A stretch of 64,000 nt of DNA from Erythroxylum novogranatense (Eukaryota; Streptophyta; Magnoliopsida; Malpighiales; Erythroxylaceae). A model generated the notes under the pieces. The model ran no database searches. It was not told the DNA's origin and was given only the letters and a program-made list of their open reading frames with translations. The stretch is from assembly GCA_029891385.1 (NCBI GenBank), contig CM057233.1, forward strand, positions 12,899,460-12,963,459, read 5' to 3'. Position numbers and translations under genes: made by a program. Below are positions 34,857-44,879 of the stretch, piece by piece. The stretch's first letter is position 1. Each line of letters starts with the position of its first letter.

Positions 34857-37800
34857 TGTTGGACCCCGAACTTTTCATGATAATTAGAAATATTAAAATG
34901 AATATTAATGAGAAAAAAATTGGTGAGACAATTTATGAATTTAAGAAAATTTGCTGAAATTAAGAAAAATTTATGAGAAAAGAATTGTTTAGTTTTGAGG
35001 ACTTTGATATTTGAATGAAGTTATATGGATTATGAGAGGAAAGAGAATGAGTTAATTGAAATGGGAGTGGAAAGTCAAGAAATAAAGAAAGAAAGTGAGA
35101 GAATTTGAAAAAAATTAAGAGAGTTAACTTTTTGTTTGAGGCAAAATTTGAGAAAATTGTCTTATGGAAACTTGTAGTTTATGTCAAGAGCTTTCTGTAG
35201 CCATAAAGCTTGACATTTTTCGATATCGAAAGTGAGAGTTATGATCAGTCAAAGTTAACTTGGAGTTTGACTTTTTGAAGAAAAAGTTGACTTTTTGAAA
35301 AAAAAGTTGACTTTTTGATTTAGGCAAAATTCGAGAAAATGATCAACTTGAAAATTGTAGCCTCTATCGAGAGATTTTTGTGGACATAAAGTTTGCTATT
35401 TTTCGATGTCGAGATTGAGAGATATGATTTTCCGAAGATATGCTTTGTTTTGAAAATGCTATTAAGTATAGATTTATGTGTTCTATGCTTCGAGGCCACT
35501 CGTCGTATGGATTTAGTCTAAATTGGAGTAAGTAGTCTTCATGAAAGTTTTAGACGATGTTTTTATCTTTCCATTGATATAAAGTTTGCAATTTTTCAAT
35601 ATCGAGGCTAGGAGTTATGAGAGATTAAAAATTGGAAGTCGTTTAGGAAAAGCTGTTTTGGATAGAATCTTTGATTGAGTTTCTGACCTCTTTCGAGACC
35701 TAATTTGATTTTGAGTTCTTCAGGGAAGTTGTAGATATTCCTTTGATCTTTCTATTGACACAAAATTTGTCAAATTTCGAGTTCGGGATCGAGAGATATG
35801 ATTTTTGAGAAGTTCATTTTTGAAGTTCTGTTACTTTGTTTCTTTATCCGATCCCTTTCGTAATCTTTTGCTTATAATTCCTTCGTCCGACATCCGATTG
35901 ATTTGATTCTCGAAGCGTTGGATTCCTAAGACAATTAATTTCATTTTCTTGAAGAATTATGATTTTTAGGATATTAAATGGGAAGATATTGATTGAACCA
36001 AAGTAGGAGATTTGGTTATAGGTTATAGGTTGGATAATTTTCTGAACATGGTTCGGTATTTTACGAAATTCGGGATCGGGAGCTGTACAACTCCGATTGA
36101 GTTGATTCGTAAGGCCAAATAAAATTAAGATATGGGGCTACAAATCATGTGAAGGGATCGAAATTTAAGTTCATCCCTAAGATTGTCAATTTCTGGACTG
36201 AAGTTATGTTAATGTTTAGTCTCGGATTTTGTGAAGGTCCGATAGTATTTTGGCTATAAATTCTTCGTTTCTGATCCGAATTGAGAGCGGTCAGTGCGGT
36301 TGGATTCGTATGATCTAAAGGAACAATTTTCAAGAAGAAAATTTGTCCAAATTATTTCGTTTAGATGCTTGAAAACAGGATGCAAGCTATCAGATTTTGA
36401 AAATCCTGTGCAGGGGTATTTTGGGATTTCACTTAAAAGGAGGGGCAACTTGGTCAATTACCCCTCACTTAAGTGACATGGCAGAAACACAACAAGGAGG
36501 CTGTCGTTTATTCAAGAAGAAGCCACGAAGTTGCTGGAAAAATCAGAACAAAAGAATGAAAAATAAGAAGAGAGGGAAGGAGAGAGTCGGCCGTGGAGGA
36601 AGAAGAGAGAGAAAGTGTAGGAATTTTGATTTTAAGAGACTTTAAGTTTGCTTTTGGAGTAGATTCAAGGGAGAAGGATGAAAGAAGGTGGAAGCTTCCT
36701 CTAAAGCTCATTAAATCCGAAAATAGAAGGAGAAAGAGGTAAGAGAAAATTTTGAGCTTTGAGATTTTGATGAATTTTTTGTTTAGAATCATGGAATATG
36801 AGATGGGTTTGTGGATTATGGAGTTAATTTTGATGTTTAGGCCTTAGGTTGTGTTTAATTTTGGATGGAAATTAATTAGAGATTATGCCCAATTTTGGAA
36901 TTTGAGGGTTTAAAAAATTGATGATTTAGATAGCTTGATTTTATATGGAATTGGTGTTTTCTAAGTTTAATTTGAGTAATTAAGTGATTTATGATATTGA
37001 ATTTGAGTGAATCGGTTAAGGTCAAATTTTGAATTTGGGGATTTTAGAAATTCTTGTTTTAGAAAGCTTGGAAAAGTGAGGAATTTGGGTTCCCTATAGT
37101 TAATTGTGAAAATTATGCAAATTATGATGTGGAATTTGGATGATTATGGCTTAGGTCAATTTTAGTTGAGAGAAGGAAAGAAGCAAGGATCAATTGGAGC
37201 TTGAAATCAAGTTTCGGGCATTAATTCGAGGTGGGTAGCATATTTATATTTTGATTTGTAAGCAATCTACGAATTTTGAAAAATTAAAGAAAGCAAAAAT
37301 TTGGATTTTGATAAATTAATGTTTTCGTAAATGTTTGAAAATAAAAGTTTGTTACTGTTTGGAATTATGATTTCCAAATGAGTTTTGGATAAAATTGCAT
37401 CATTATATATGAAGTTTTAATAATTGCTATGGTTGTGCATTATTGAATTTTTGAGAACGTGTTATGTGTATTGGTTGAATATTATGAAGTTATGAATGAA
37501 AATATGTCTGTTAGGACATGTGAGTGAAAAAAATCAAGATTTCGAAACGTGCCTTCGGGCAATCTGAAATTTCGTTTTCGATTATGTGTTATGTGGGTTT
37601 GGTCAAGTGCTTTTGTGAGTCAGTGCACTGTCTCTATTCGTTATAGCCTTCTCCCGGCTGCCCGCTAGTGGCACGGAGCTCCGATTTTGAACTCCCTTCA
37701 CGGCTACACTGGACCGCATTGCGGGAAGGTGTAGTACGCTCTGTTCACGGCTGCACAGGACCGCTAAGCGGGAATGTGCAGTACATTCTGTTTCGGACCG

Positions 37801-39247
37801 AACCAGACCATTTTGATATGTTACGTATTTTTGATTTGTTTCTGTGTGCTGCATTCATGTTTAAATTGAGAAATGGAAGAGTGAAAATTTTTATGAAAAG
37901 TTTGAAAAATATTGAAAGATTTGATGAAAGTGTTTGAAAAGTTATAAAGTTTGAAAAATGAGCCATTTGGCAAAAAGTTTATGAAAAAACAAAAAAAAAA
38001 TTGATTTCCTCTTATTTGTCAATTTATAAATGTGTTATCCACGAGCTTCCGAGCTCACCCCCCTTTCATCCCTATCTTTAGAATTCGAGCAGGAGATCGG
38101 ATGAAAGAATGTGAAGACGTTTGGTCCGATTTTGCATCGTCTGTATTTTATGTGAATTGGGCTTCGATATTAATATTGTTTATGGCTTGAATGTCCATTA
38201 AGTAAGTGATTATGATGTATTTCGAGCATGTATTTCAGAATGTATGAGGATTACGAACTGATGTATGAGAATATGAACTTGTGTATATTGTGTTGGTGCA
38301 AGTAAATTATGGAATTATATGTTAAGTTGCGGTTCAAAGTTTGTGTGTGATGGTGAGTTATGGTTATGGATGAGAATGATTGAAGTGTTTAGAACTAAGA
38401 TTGCGTTTGTTTCTGCTGAGATCCCGGACGGAGGGTTCGGTTGATTTTGATGATTGTATGGTTGATTGAGCTTTTAGAAGTGTATTTTTTCCTTTGCAGA
38501 AAATTTTGGGATGTCAAAATACAGCCGTTATGCTGCCCGATTTTTGGTAAAAATCGGGTTAAGATAAGAATAAGAATAAGAAATTAGTTTGTTAAAGATG
38601 AGTTTTTAGTTAAGATGATGAAATTTTTGGGATTTGTGTGATTGGTTAAGAAAATAATATGAATCGAAATGTTGTTTGAGATTTAAGTGAATTGAATTTG
38701 TGCGAGGATGAGTTTCCAAAAAGGAAATTGTATGGATTGGTTATGTTTTGAATGAGTTTGAATAAAAAGAATAAAAATATAATTTAGGATTTGTATGGAT
38801 ACATAAGAATATGATCAGATTTAGAGATTTGCATTAGAATGATTTTCCGAAAGTGGAAATTGGTTGTGTGATTTGAATGAGATTGACTAAAGGAGTAAGA
38901 AATAAAAAAAATAAAAAAAAAATTTATACCGGATTTCGGATGTTTCGTCTAGGTTTCCAACGCGATTGTGTTTCTTTGTTCTTTGTTGTCGGATGTCGGA
39001 TCCGTTTTGTTAAGTATCGATTCCGCTTCGCTTTGTTTTGCTTCGGTACTTTTGTATTTTCGATTTCGTATCGTATCTGTTTCGCCTTTGATTGTAACCG
39101 TTCCGATTCGCTTCTTTTGATTTTGTATTTCGTTTCGCTTCGAAATCCATTCGTTTGGTTCGATTGTTTCGTTCCGCCACTTTGTTTCGTGGCTGTTTTC
39201 CGCTTTTATTTCGGTTGGGATCCGGTTGTTCGGATCGGGTCCCAACA
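34857..39247 (+). repeat. LTR C2 (3' LTR of element C)
   Basis: 4391 bp, TG...CA, closely matching C1. Compared with C1 it has a small expansion of GTTGACTTTTTGAA units near 35270-35320. The donor-like GT is at 36739-36740, the acceptor-like AG at 38498-38499 and the terminal hairpin at 39214-39247. It is followed by TSD CGAAC. Confidence 0.93.
37704..38107 (+). other. Conserved stem-loop block, LTR C2 (best preserved copy)
   Basis: Stem-loop 1 (37704-37734): outer stem CTACAC/GTGTAG, 4-by-4 internal loop, inner stem CCGC/GCGG, triloop ATT. Stem-loop 2 (37751-37781): the same layout with CTGCAC/GTGCAG and triloop TAA. The two are 16 nt apart. The 45-nt hairpin is at 38063-38107, with CTTTCATCC at one end and GGATGAAAG at the other. 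Confidence 0.88.
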
Positions 39248-39327
39248 CGAACATAGCTCGCCCTTATCGTAGGATATGTACCAGGGTGACCTTCGGGCAT
39301 CCCGGTGTGTACCCTGAGGTAAGGGGG
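39248..39327 (+). repeat. Older gypsy-type LTR sequence, piece 4 (short)
   Basis: Continues the host sequence after the right TSD of C. It contains 'gaccttcgggcatcccggtg' and ends in AAGGGGGTG, which is purine-rich and could be a polypurine tract for the R repeat that follows. Assignment uncertain. Confidence 0.3.
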
Positions 39328-40277
39328 TGCTAAATATTATCACTTCTAGATGTTTTATGGAGATTGGTGCTTAAATTGACACCAAGAGTTTGATGGGCTA
39401 GCTATCCATTATGTCTAAATACCAAGATGAAATTTTGTGTGTTAATCACCATATAGAACAAAATGGTAGATCTAAAAGGAAAAACCAACATAAAGGCAAA
39501 ATGGTAATTTTACCTTTTGTTGTGCGGATGGCTGTAATGAGGTTCATAATAGTGTTTGTAATTGAACATATTATTTGAAATATGTGTTCTCATACTATTT
39601 AGTAATACAAAAGTTCAACTAATTGCCTTTAGTGAAATGACAATTAGTTAATAAGCTAGAATTAATTACAATGATATTAAATTAATTATGGGCTTATTAG
39701 AGCTTGAATTATCTAAGTCTAATAAGATTTACCACTTGGCTTCAAGGAATGTTATCAAGCAAAGTAAGAAATATTAATGGAGGTGTTAAAGCCCATAATT
39801 GAATGTTGGGTTTACACTAATTAATGGCTAATTAAAAGCCCAAATGAACATTTAGAAACGGGATAGACTTTGATTTAGTTTGATTAATTAAATTAAAACA
39901 AAATTCTTGAAGAAAGGAAGGTACAATTTCAGTTTTATTAGGGCTAAATGTGCAATTTCACGTTTAGCATTGAATTGCTAAATAAAGATGGTATTTATCA
40001 TGCGTTATCATCATTAAATGGAGTAATGATCTTACTATTAAATGGTTTCATTGTTGTCTTTTAATGATGTCATGTAATGTAACCTTTTAACATTCATTTG
40101 ATTAAAGAGAGGAAGAGGTGCATTTGATGTACTCTCTCTTCCTTCTTTCTTCCATCGTCAAAAATGAGAAGGTTTTATTTAGGTTATTATTCTTTTCATA
40201 TAGCCATCTTAAACAAGTGAGAAGAGCCTCATTTATTGGCTTCTTTATGATTTATTAAAGAATGAAGTGATGCATTG
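39328..40277 (+). repeat. Repeat R, copy 1 (LTR-like)
   Basis: About 950 bp that align throughout with 42577-43529 (for example 'ctagatgtt.tatggagattggtgcttaaa' and 'gaatgaagtgatgcattgga'). It begins TG. The match stops abruptly at GATGCATTGGA, where a 16-bp motif, GACGATTTCAAAGTGC, is present twice (40278-40293 and 40317-40332). No coding potential. Confidence 0.65.
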
Positions 40278-41150
40278 GACGATTTCAAAGTGCTGAAACT
40301 GCGGGCTCAATAGTTAGACGATTTCAAAGTGCATTTTTGGGGAAACGGTTGGGCATTCTTGGGTGGTTCTTGAGGCTAAATTGAATTTCAAGAAGTGAAC
40401 TACAACATTTATGAAGGAAGTTTCTCAATCTAATGGGTAGAAACAAAGATATGAATTTTCTTTCACAGGATGTTCTGGAAATGAAAAGCTGGAATTATGG
40501 AATTTGGTTGGAAAGTTAAATGGGTGAAAGATAGGCGATTGTTTTTGGAAAAAAACAAAACCCTTTAGTTTTTGGAAAAAAATAAAACCGTATGATATGT
40601 TTTAGGAAAAATTTCAAACCCTTAAGAATTGCAAAGCAAATTTTCTCAATTTTCATTCATCATAATCTCCCTTACAAATATAGAAGGCTAGTTGTTTAAA
40701 TAGGAATGTTTTAGACTAGGATAACCACAATCCGGTTTCTCAAACCCTTTTGGCTTCCCTTCAGCAACTAATGCACTATAAATACAAATGAAAAATACCA
40801 TATTGTCCGTAAAACTACCATAAGTTGTAGAAATTAAAAGGAAAGTAAAATAGAAATAAATAAGGAAACTAATGAGCTTTAAAGCTCTTATTCATCACAT
40901 AACAAAAGAAAAATTTATCAAGCACTTGTATTGAACCTCCAAAACGTCTTGGGCTTCAAAATGTCAATTTAAGGGCTGGTCAATGGTTCTACATTGATAA
41001 ACGCTCGTAATGCTTGTGAGCTGACTTGGGCTTCACAAATACAAGCTTTGCAAAGGCGAAAAGGCTGAAGCAAAACATATAGCTTCATTGTGGGCTTGGA
41101 TGGGCTCCTTCATGGTAAAAATTGTTGGGCTTGATGGTCCTCCATCAAGG
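40278..41150. other. Unassigned AT-rich sequence
   Basis: No ORF and no match elsewhere in the window. It holds a CTATAAATA (40774-40782), A-rich 'ggaaaaaaacaaaacc' direct repeats around 40540-40590, and text resembling a plant LTR leader. It may be another LTR fragment that replaced the end of R copy 1. I cannot classify it. Confidence 0.3.
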
Positions 41151-41235
41151 GTGGCCTATCATCATCATGTTTCCTCCTTGATTTCATTTTTTTTATTTTG
41201 TAATGTACAGAATTATGTAATATAGAAGATGGAGC

Positions 41236-41439
41236 GACCATAGCTCGAGGAGAAGAATAGGTAATGGTTTCGGCGTATCCTTTGGTGTATTAGTAAAGTT
41301 TCGATTTTATGAAAACCAAAGTGCTAGAATTTTGTTGAAACAAAATTCTAGCACTTTGGTTTTCATAAAACCGAAACTTTACTAATACACCAAAGGATAC
41401 GCCGAAACCATTACCTACTCTTCTCCTCGAGCTATGGTC
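41236..41439. repeat. Foldback: about 101-bp near-perfect inverted repeat with a 2-nt loop
   Basis: The left arm (GACCATAGCTCGAG onward) and the right arm (ending CTCGAGCTATGGTC) are symmetric about 41337.5, with about two mismatches and no gap that I can see. The other copy of S (63190-63290) has only the left arm, so the inverted arm is a secondary duplication. Confidence 0.9.
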
Positions 41440-42090
41440 AACAAAATTTCAGTTTTGTGAAAACCAAGGTGCTGGAATTTTTGTTTTAACAAAATGTCAG
41501 TTTGATGGAATACAAGTGTTGGAATGTTTTTTTAGTGTTAGTTTACTAAAAACAAGTGTTGGAATTTTTGTTTTTTATATTGCCAAAGTTTTGGTTTTGA
41601 TGAAAGACAAATGTTGGAATTTTTGTTTTCGATGTGACGAAATTTGGTTTTATGAAAATACCATTACACATTTTTTATCGAATGGGTGAGTCATGTGGAT
41701 GAAGAGTTTGAAGTGGATGATCTAAGTCCAAGAAGAAATTTTTGAGCCTAAAAACCTTGTAATTATATTTATGTTCTAGGATGGACAATCAAATGTGGCT
41801 TATTAGTTCATGAGATGAATGGATAAATGGATGCAAATAGTATGTGATATTATCTGTTTATATGCCTTTTAGAAAATTACCAACCCTAGGATTCACCATG
41901 CATTCATTATGTATGAGATGTTGAATTTATGTAACTATAGTGCCCTAAAAAGCAAGTGCATTTACATTGAATTTAATCTTCTTCAGTTACAGTTTTGTAA
42001 TGAAAATATTTATTATTAATAAAACAAAAGAGTTTCGTTTCTATGAGCATTATATATCTAGTCCTAAGGTACCGAGATTCTTTTGTCAGT

Positions 42091-42113
42091 AATATATATA
42101 TATATATATATAT

Positions 42114-42144
<31 letters not shown>
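42091..42144. repeat. (TA)n(GA)n microsatellite
   Basis: A run of TA dinucleotides (about 42091-42113) is followed by GA dinucleotides (42115-42144). The S copy near 63868-63890 has a much shorter version. Confidence 0.95.
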
Positions 42145-42146
<2 letters not shown>

Positions 42147-42576
42147 TGTGGGAAACATATACATTATAAGAATCTAAAATAATGGATTCACAATTGAATA
42201 ATTAAGTTAGTTCTTAATTATGGCTTAGATTGTAGCATTGTGATTATCTAGTCCAAGTAAAGGAGTTTAATTTAAGGGAATGATGATTTTCATATCATGA
42301 TATTAGTCGATTATGATAATGACACTATTAAATGAATCTAGAATCAAGTATGTTTTTAAGATAAAGTAGGTCGTTACTTTAGTCTTAAAAAATACATTTT
42401 AGCATTTATTTATTATGAACAACAATCTTGAAGAGTAGTGAACTCATATGTGTTTCATTATAATTCTTGATATGATTGGAATGGATTTTCATAGAGTATT
42501 AATCCAGTGTCTACATGTTGGAATTATTAATTGAAACATGTATCAGGGAACATTCACTCAAATAAAGAGTTTATAG

Positions 42577-43880
42577 TGATATCATCATTTCTAGATGTTT
42601 AATGGAGATTGGTGCTTAAACTGGCGTCAAGAATTTGATGGACTAACTACTCATCAAGTCTTAATACTAAAGTGAGAACTTATGTATTAATCACCATACA
42701 GAGTAAAACAAGAGATCTAGAAGGAAAAACCAATATATTAGCAAAATGGTAATTTTACCTTTTATTTTGCGGATGGTTATAATAAGGTTCATAGTAGGGT
42801 TCATAATTGATCATATTATTTAAAATACGTGTTCTCATAATATTCATTAATTCAAGAGTTCAATTAATTTTCTTTAGTGGAATGATATTAAGTTAATAAG
42901 CTAGAATTAATTCTAATGAGATTAAAGTAATTATGGACTTATTAGAGCTTCAATTATCTAAGTCCAATAAGATTCTCCACTTGACTTCGAGGAAAGTTAT
43001 CAGGCAAAGTAAGAAATATAAATGATGGTTTTAAAGCCCAGAATTAAATGTTTTTTTTGCACTAATTAATGGTTAATTAGAAGCCCAAATGAATATTTAG
43101 CAATGGTTTAGGCTTTGGTTTATTTTATTAAATTGAATAATTAAATTTAAAAAAAAATCTTAAAGAAAAGAAGGGACAATTTTGGTTTTATTAGGGCTGA
43201 TGTGCAGCTGCACATTTAGCATTGAGTTGCCGAATAAAGATGGTATTTATCATGCATTATCATCATTAAATGGAGTAATGATCTTACCATCCATTGGTTT
43301 AATGGTTTTTTTTAAGGATGGCATGTAATGTAACCTTTTAACATTCATTTGATTAAAGAGAGGAAGAGGTGCATTTGATGTACTCTCTCTTCCTTCTTTC
43401 ATCCATAACAAAAAAAGAGAAGTTCTTATCTAGGTTATTAGTCTTTTCATACAGCCATCTTAAACAAATGAGAAGAGTCTCATTTATTGGCTTCTTTATG
43501 ATTGATTAAAGAATGAAGTGATGCATTGGATGCACATCACTTCTTTCTTTTATGATAACTGAAATTGAAAAGGAGAGTAAGAAATTTTGTTACATTTTTT
43601 ACTCACTCTCTCCTCTCATGCATACATAGACAAAACTTGAATGAGAAAAGTCTCATTTTTGGCGTCTTTCTTCTAAAGAAATCTCCTTAAAATATTTCTT
43701 CTCCTTTCCTACCAAAGGATCTTGTTAACTAAGTTGTCTAAGAAGAACAAGTGGTAGATCGGATTAGTCGAGGATACAACAACAAAGAGAGCATACATTG
43801 ACAAAGGAAAGGATATAAAAGAGTCAAAACAATAGCAAGGATTCGGAGAGGATACAAAAGCGAGGAGTCAAGGTTGTAGC
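42577..43880 (+). repeat. Repeat R, copy 2, left part (host of copia element 2)
   Basis: It begins TGATATCATC and matches R copy 1 up to about 43529, then continues with sequence missing from copy 1. Element 2 is inserted after GTAGC (43876-43880), and the R sequence resumes at 62728. No ORF. Confidence 0.6.
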
Positions 43881-43956
43881 TGTTGAGTCAAATTGACTTT
43901 ACATATATGATTTTGATGAATAACAATGAAGAAAAAAAGGAAGTAAAAAAGTAGAC

Positions 43957-44166
43957 GAAGAATGAGAATGAAAATAAAAAGAAAAGCAGACGCAGAAGTT
44001 AAAAAACCAGACGTAGATTGAAAAGCAGACGGAGAAGTGAAAAAGTAGACGCAAAAAAAGCAGATGTAGATTGAAAAGCAGACGTAGAAACATAGACGCA
44101 AAAAAGCAGACGTAGAAAAACAGACGTAGAAACACAGACGCAGAATTCAAAAGCAGACGCAAGAGT
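43957..44166. repeat. CAGACG minisatellite, 5' LTR of element 2
   Basis: Irregular AAAAGCAGACG-type units. The number and order differ from the 3' LTR copy at 61783-62058. Confidence 0.85.
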
Positions 44167-44269
44167 CAGTTCGAGTTAGTTACAGAACTCAACAGATTAA
44201 CCATTTCTTTCAAGATTCAAGAAACAAGATTCAAGAAGCAAGAATCAAGAAGCAATTACAGACGAAGAC

Positions 44270-44277
44270 TATAAATA
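44270..44277 (+). promoter_or_regulatory. TATA box of the element 2 5' LTR
   Basis: TATAAATA. The same motif at the same relative place in the 3' LTR is at 62175-62182. Confidence 0.75.
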
Positions 44278-44824
44278 TGAGTCGAAGTCGAAGATTGAAA
44301 AGTTAGTTGATTTACGTATACGCGAACGAAAAAGCTTGTTTGTGAGATTATTGTGCAAATTAGCTGAGAGCTAGTATTACTGTAACAGAGTTTAAACACT
44401 CTTGTAAGAAAGTAGTACAGATAGCCTACAGAGGCTAAGAGTGAAAGAATACTGAGTGTAAAGACCTGAAGAGGCTCAGAAAGAATACTTGTAAACATTG
44501 AAGAGATAGTGAAATCTGAGAAAGTCTTCTGAGGACTGGACGTAGCCCGCGGTTTGAGGTGAACCAGTATAAAATTGCTGTGTCGACTTCTCTCTACTCT
44601 ATCTCTCTTTAGGTTCAAAGTTTTGTTATTACTTAGATTTCGAAACAAGTTTTCAAAGTTTTAATTAATTCGAACTTATCGAAGTTTCTGTGAAAAGAAC
44701 TTGGTTTTAACAAAACGTTCTTTGATAGAGTTTTAAAAAAAAGGGGAATACACAATTCAACCCCCCTTCTCGTATATTTGTTATCGTATTATAAGCATTA
44801 TACTAACGTGTGATTCACTTCAAT

Positions 44825-44836
44825 TGGTATCAGAGC
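44825..44836 (+). other. Primer binding site, element 2
   Basis: TGGTATCAGAGC, two bases after the 5' LTR. It is a perfect complement to the 3' end of plant initiator tRNA-Met. Confidence 0.92.
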
Positions 44837-44879
44837 TTGGTATACAAGAATCACTATAGCAAAGTGTGGATTAAAGATA

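Larger units (their letters stand above)
29929..39247 (+). mobile_element. Element C: complete non-coding giant-LTR retrotransposon
   Basis: Two LTRs (29929-34274, 4346 bp, and 34857-39247, 4391 bp) enclose an internal domain of only 582 bp, so LTRs make up about 94 percent of the element. TSD CGAAC is at 29924-29928 and 39248-39252. A PBS and a polypurine tract are present and there is no coding capacity. It must depend on proteins from another element. It does not fit the usual size classes: TRIMs are far smaller, and LARDs usually have internal domains of several kilobases. Confidence 0.95.
41151..42576 (+). repeat. Repeat S, copy 1
   Basis: Aligns from 'gggtggcctatcatcatcatg' onward with 63099-64000, including 'atggacaatcaaa.gtgg' and 'gaatctaaaataatggattcacaatt'. 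It contains degenerate units of roughly 60 bp (41290-41660, each ending about GTTGGAATTTTTGTTTT), a large foldback (41236-41439) and a microsatellite (42091-42144). The relation to R suggests it is the internal region of an old non-coding LTR element. Confidence 0.6.
43881..44822 (+). repeat. 5' LTR of copia element 2
   Basis: 942 bp, TGTTGAGTCA...CACTTCA. It matches the 3' LTR apart from fewer minisatellite units and a few substitutions. TATAAATA is at 44270-44277. The polypurine-like AAAAAAAAGGGG and the 'cccccttctcg' motif near 44730-44772 are conserved in all three LTRs of this family. Confidence 0.95.

Noticed and set aside
41973..42164. A 63-codon frame with Ser-Leu and Tyr-Ile repeats
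   Set aside because: It is the translation of the (TA)n(GA)n microsatellite.
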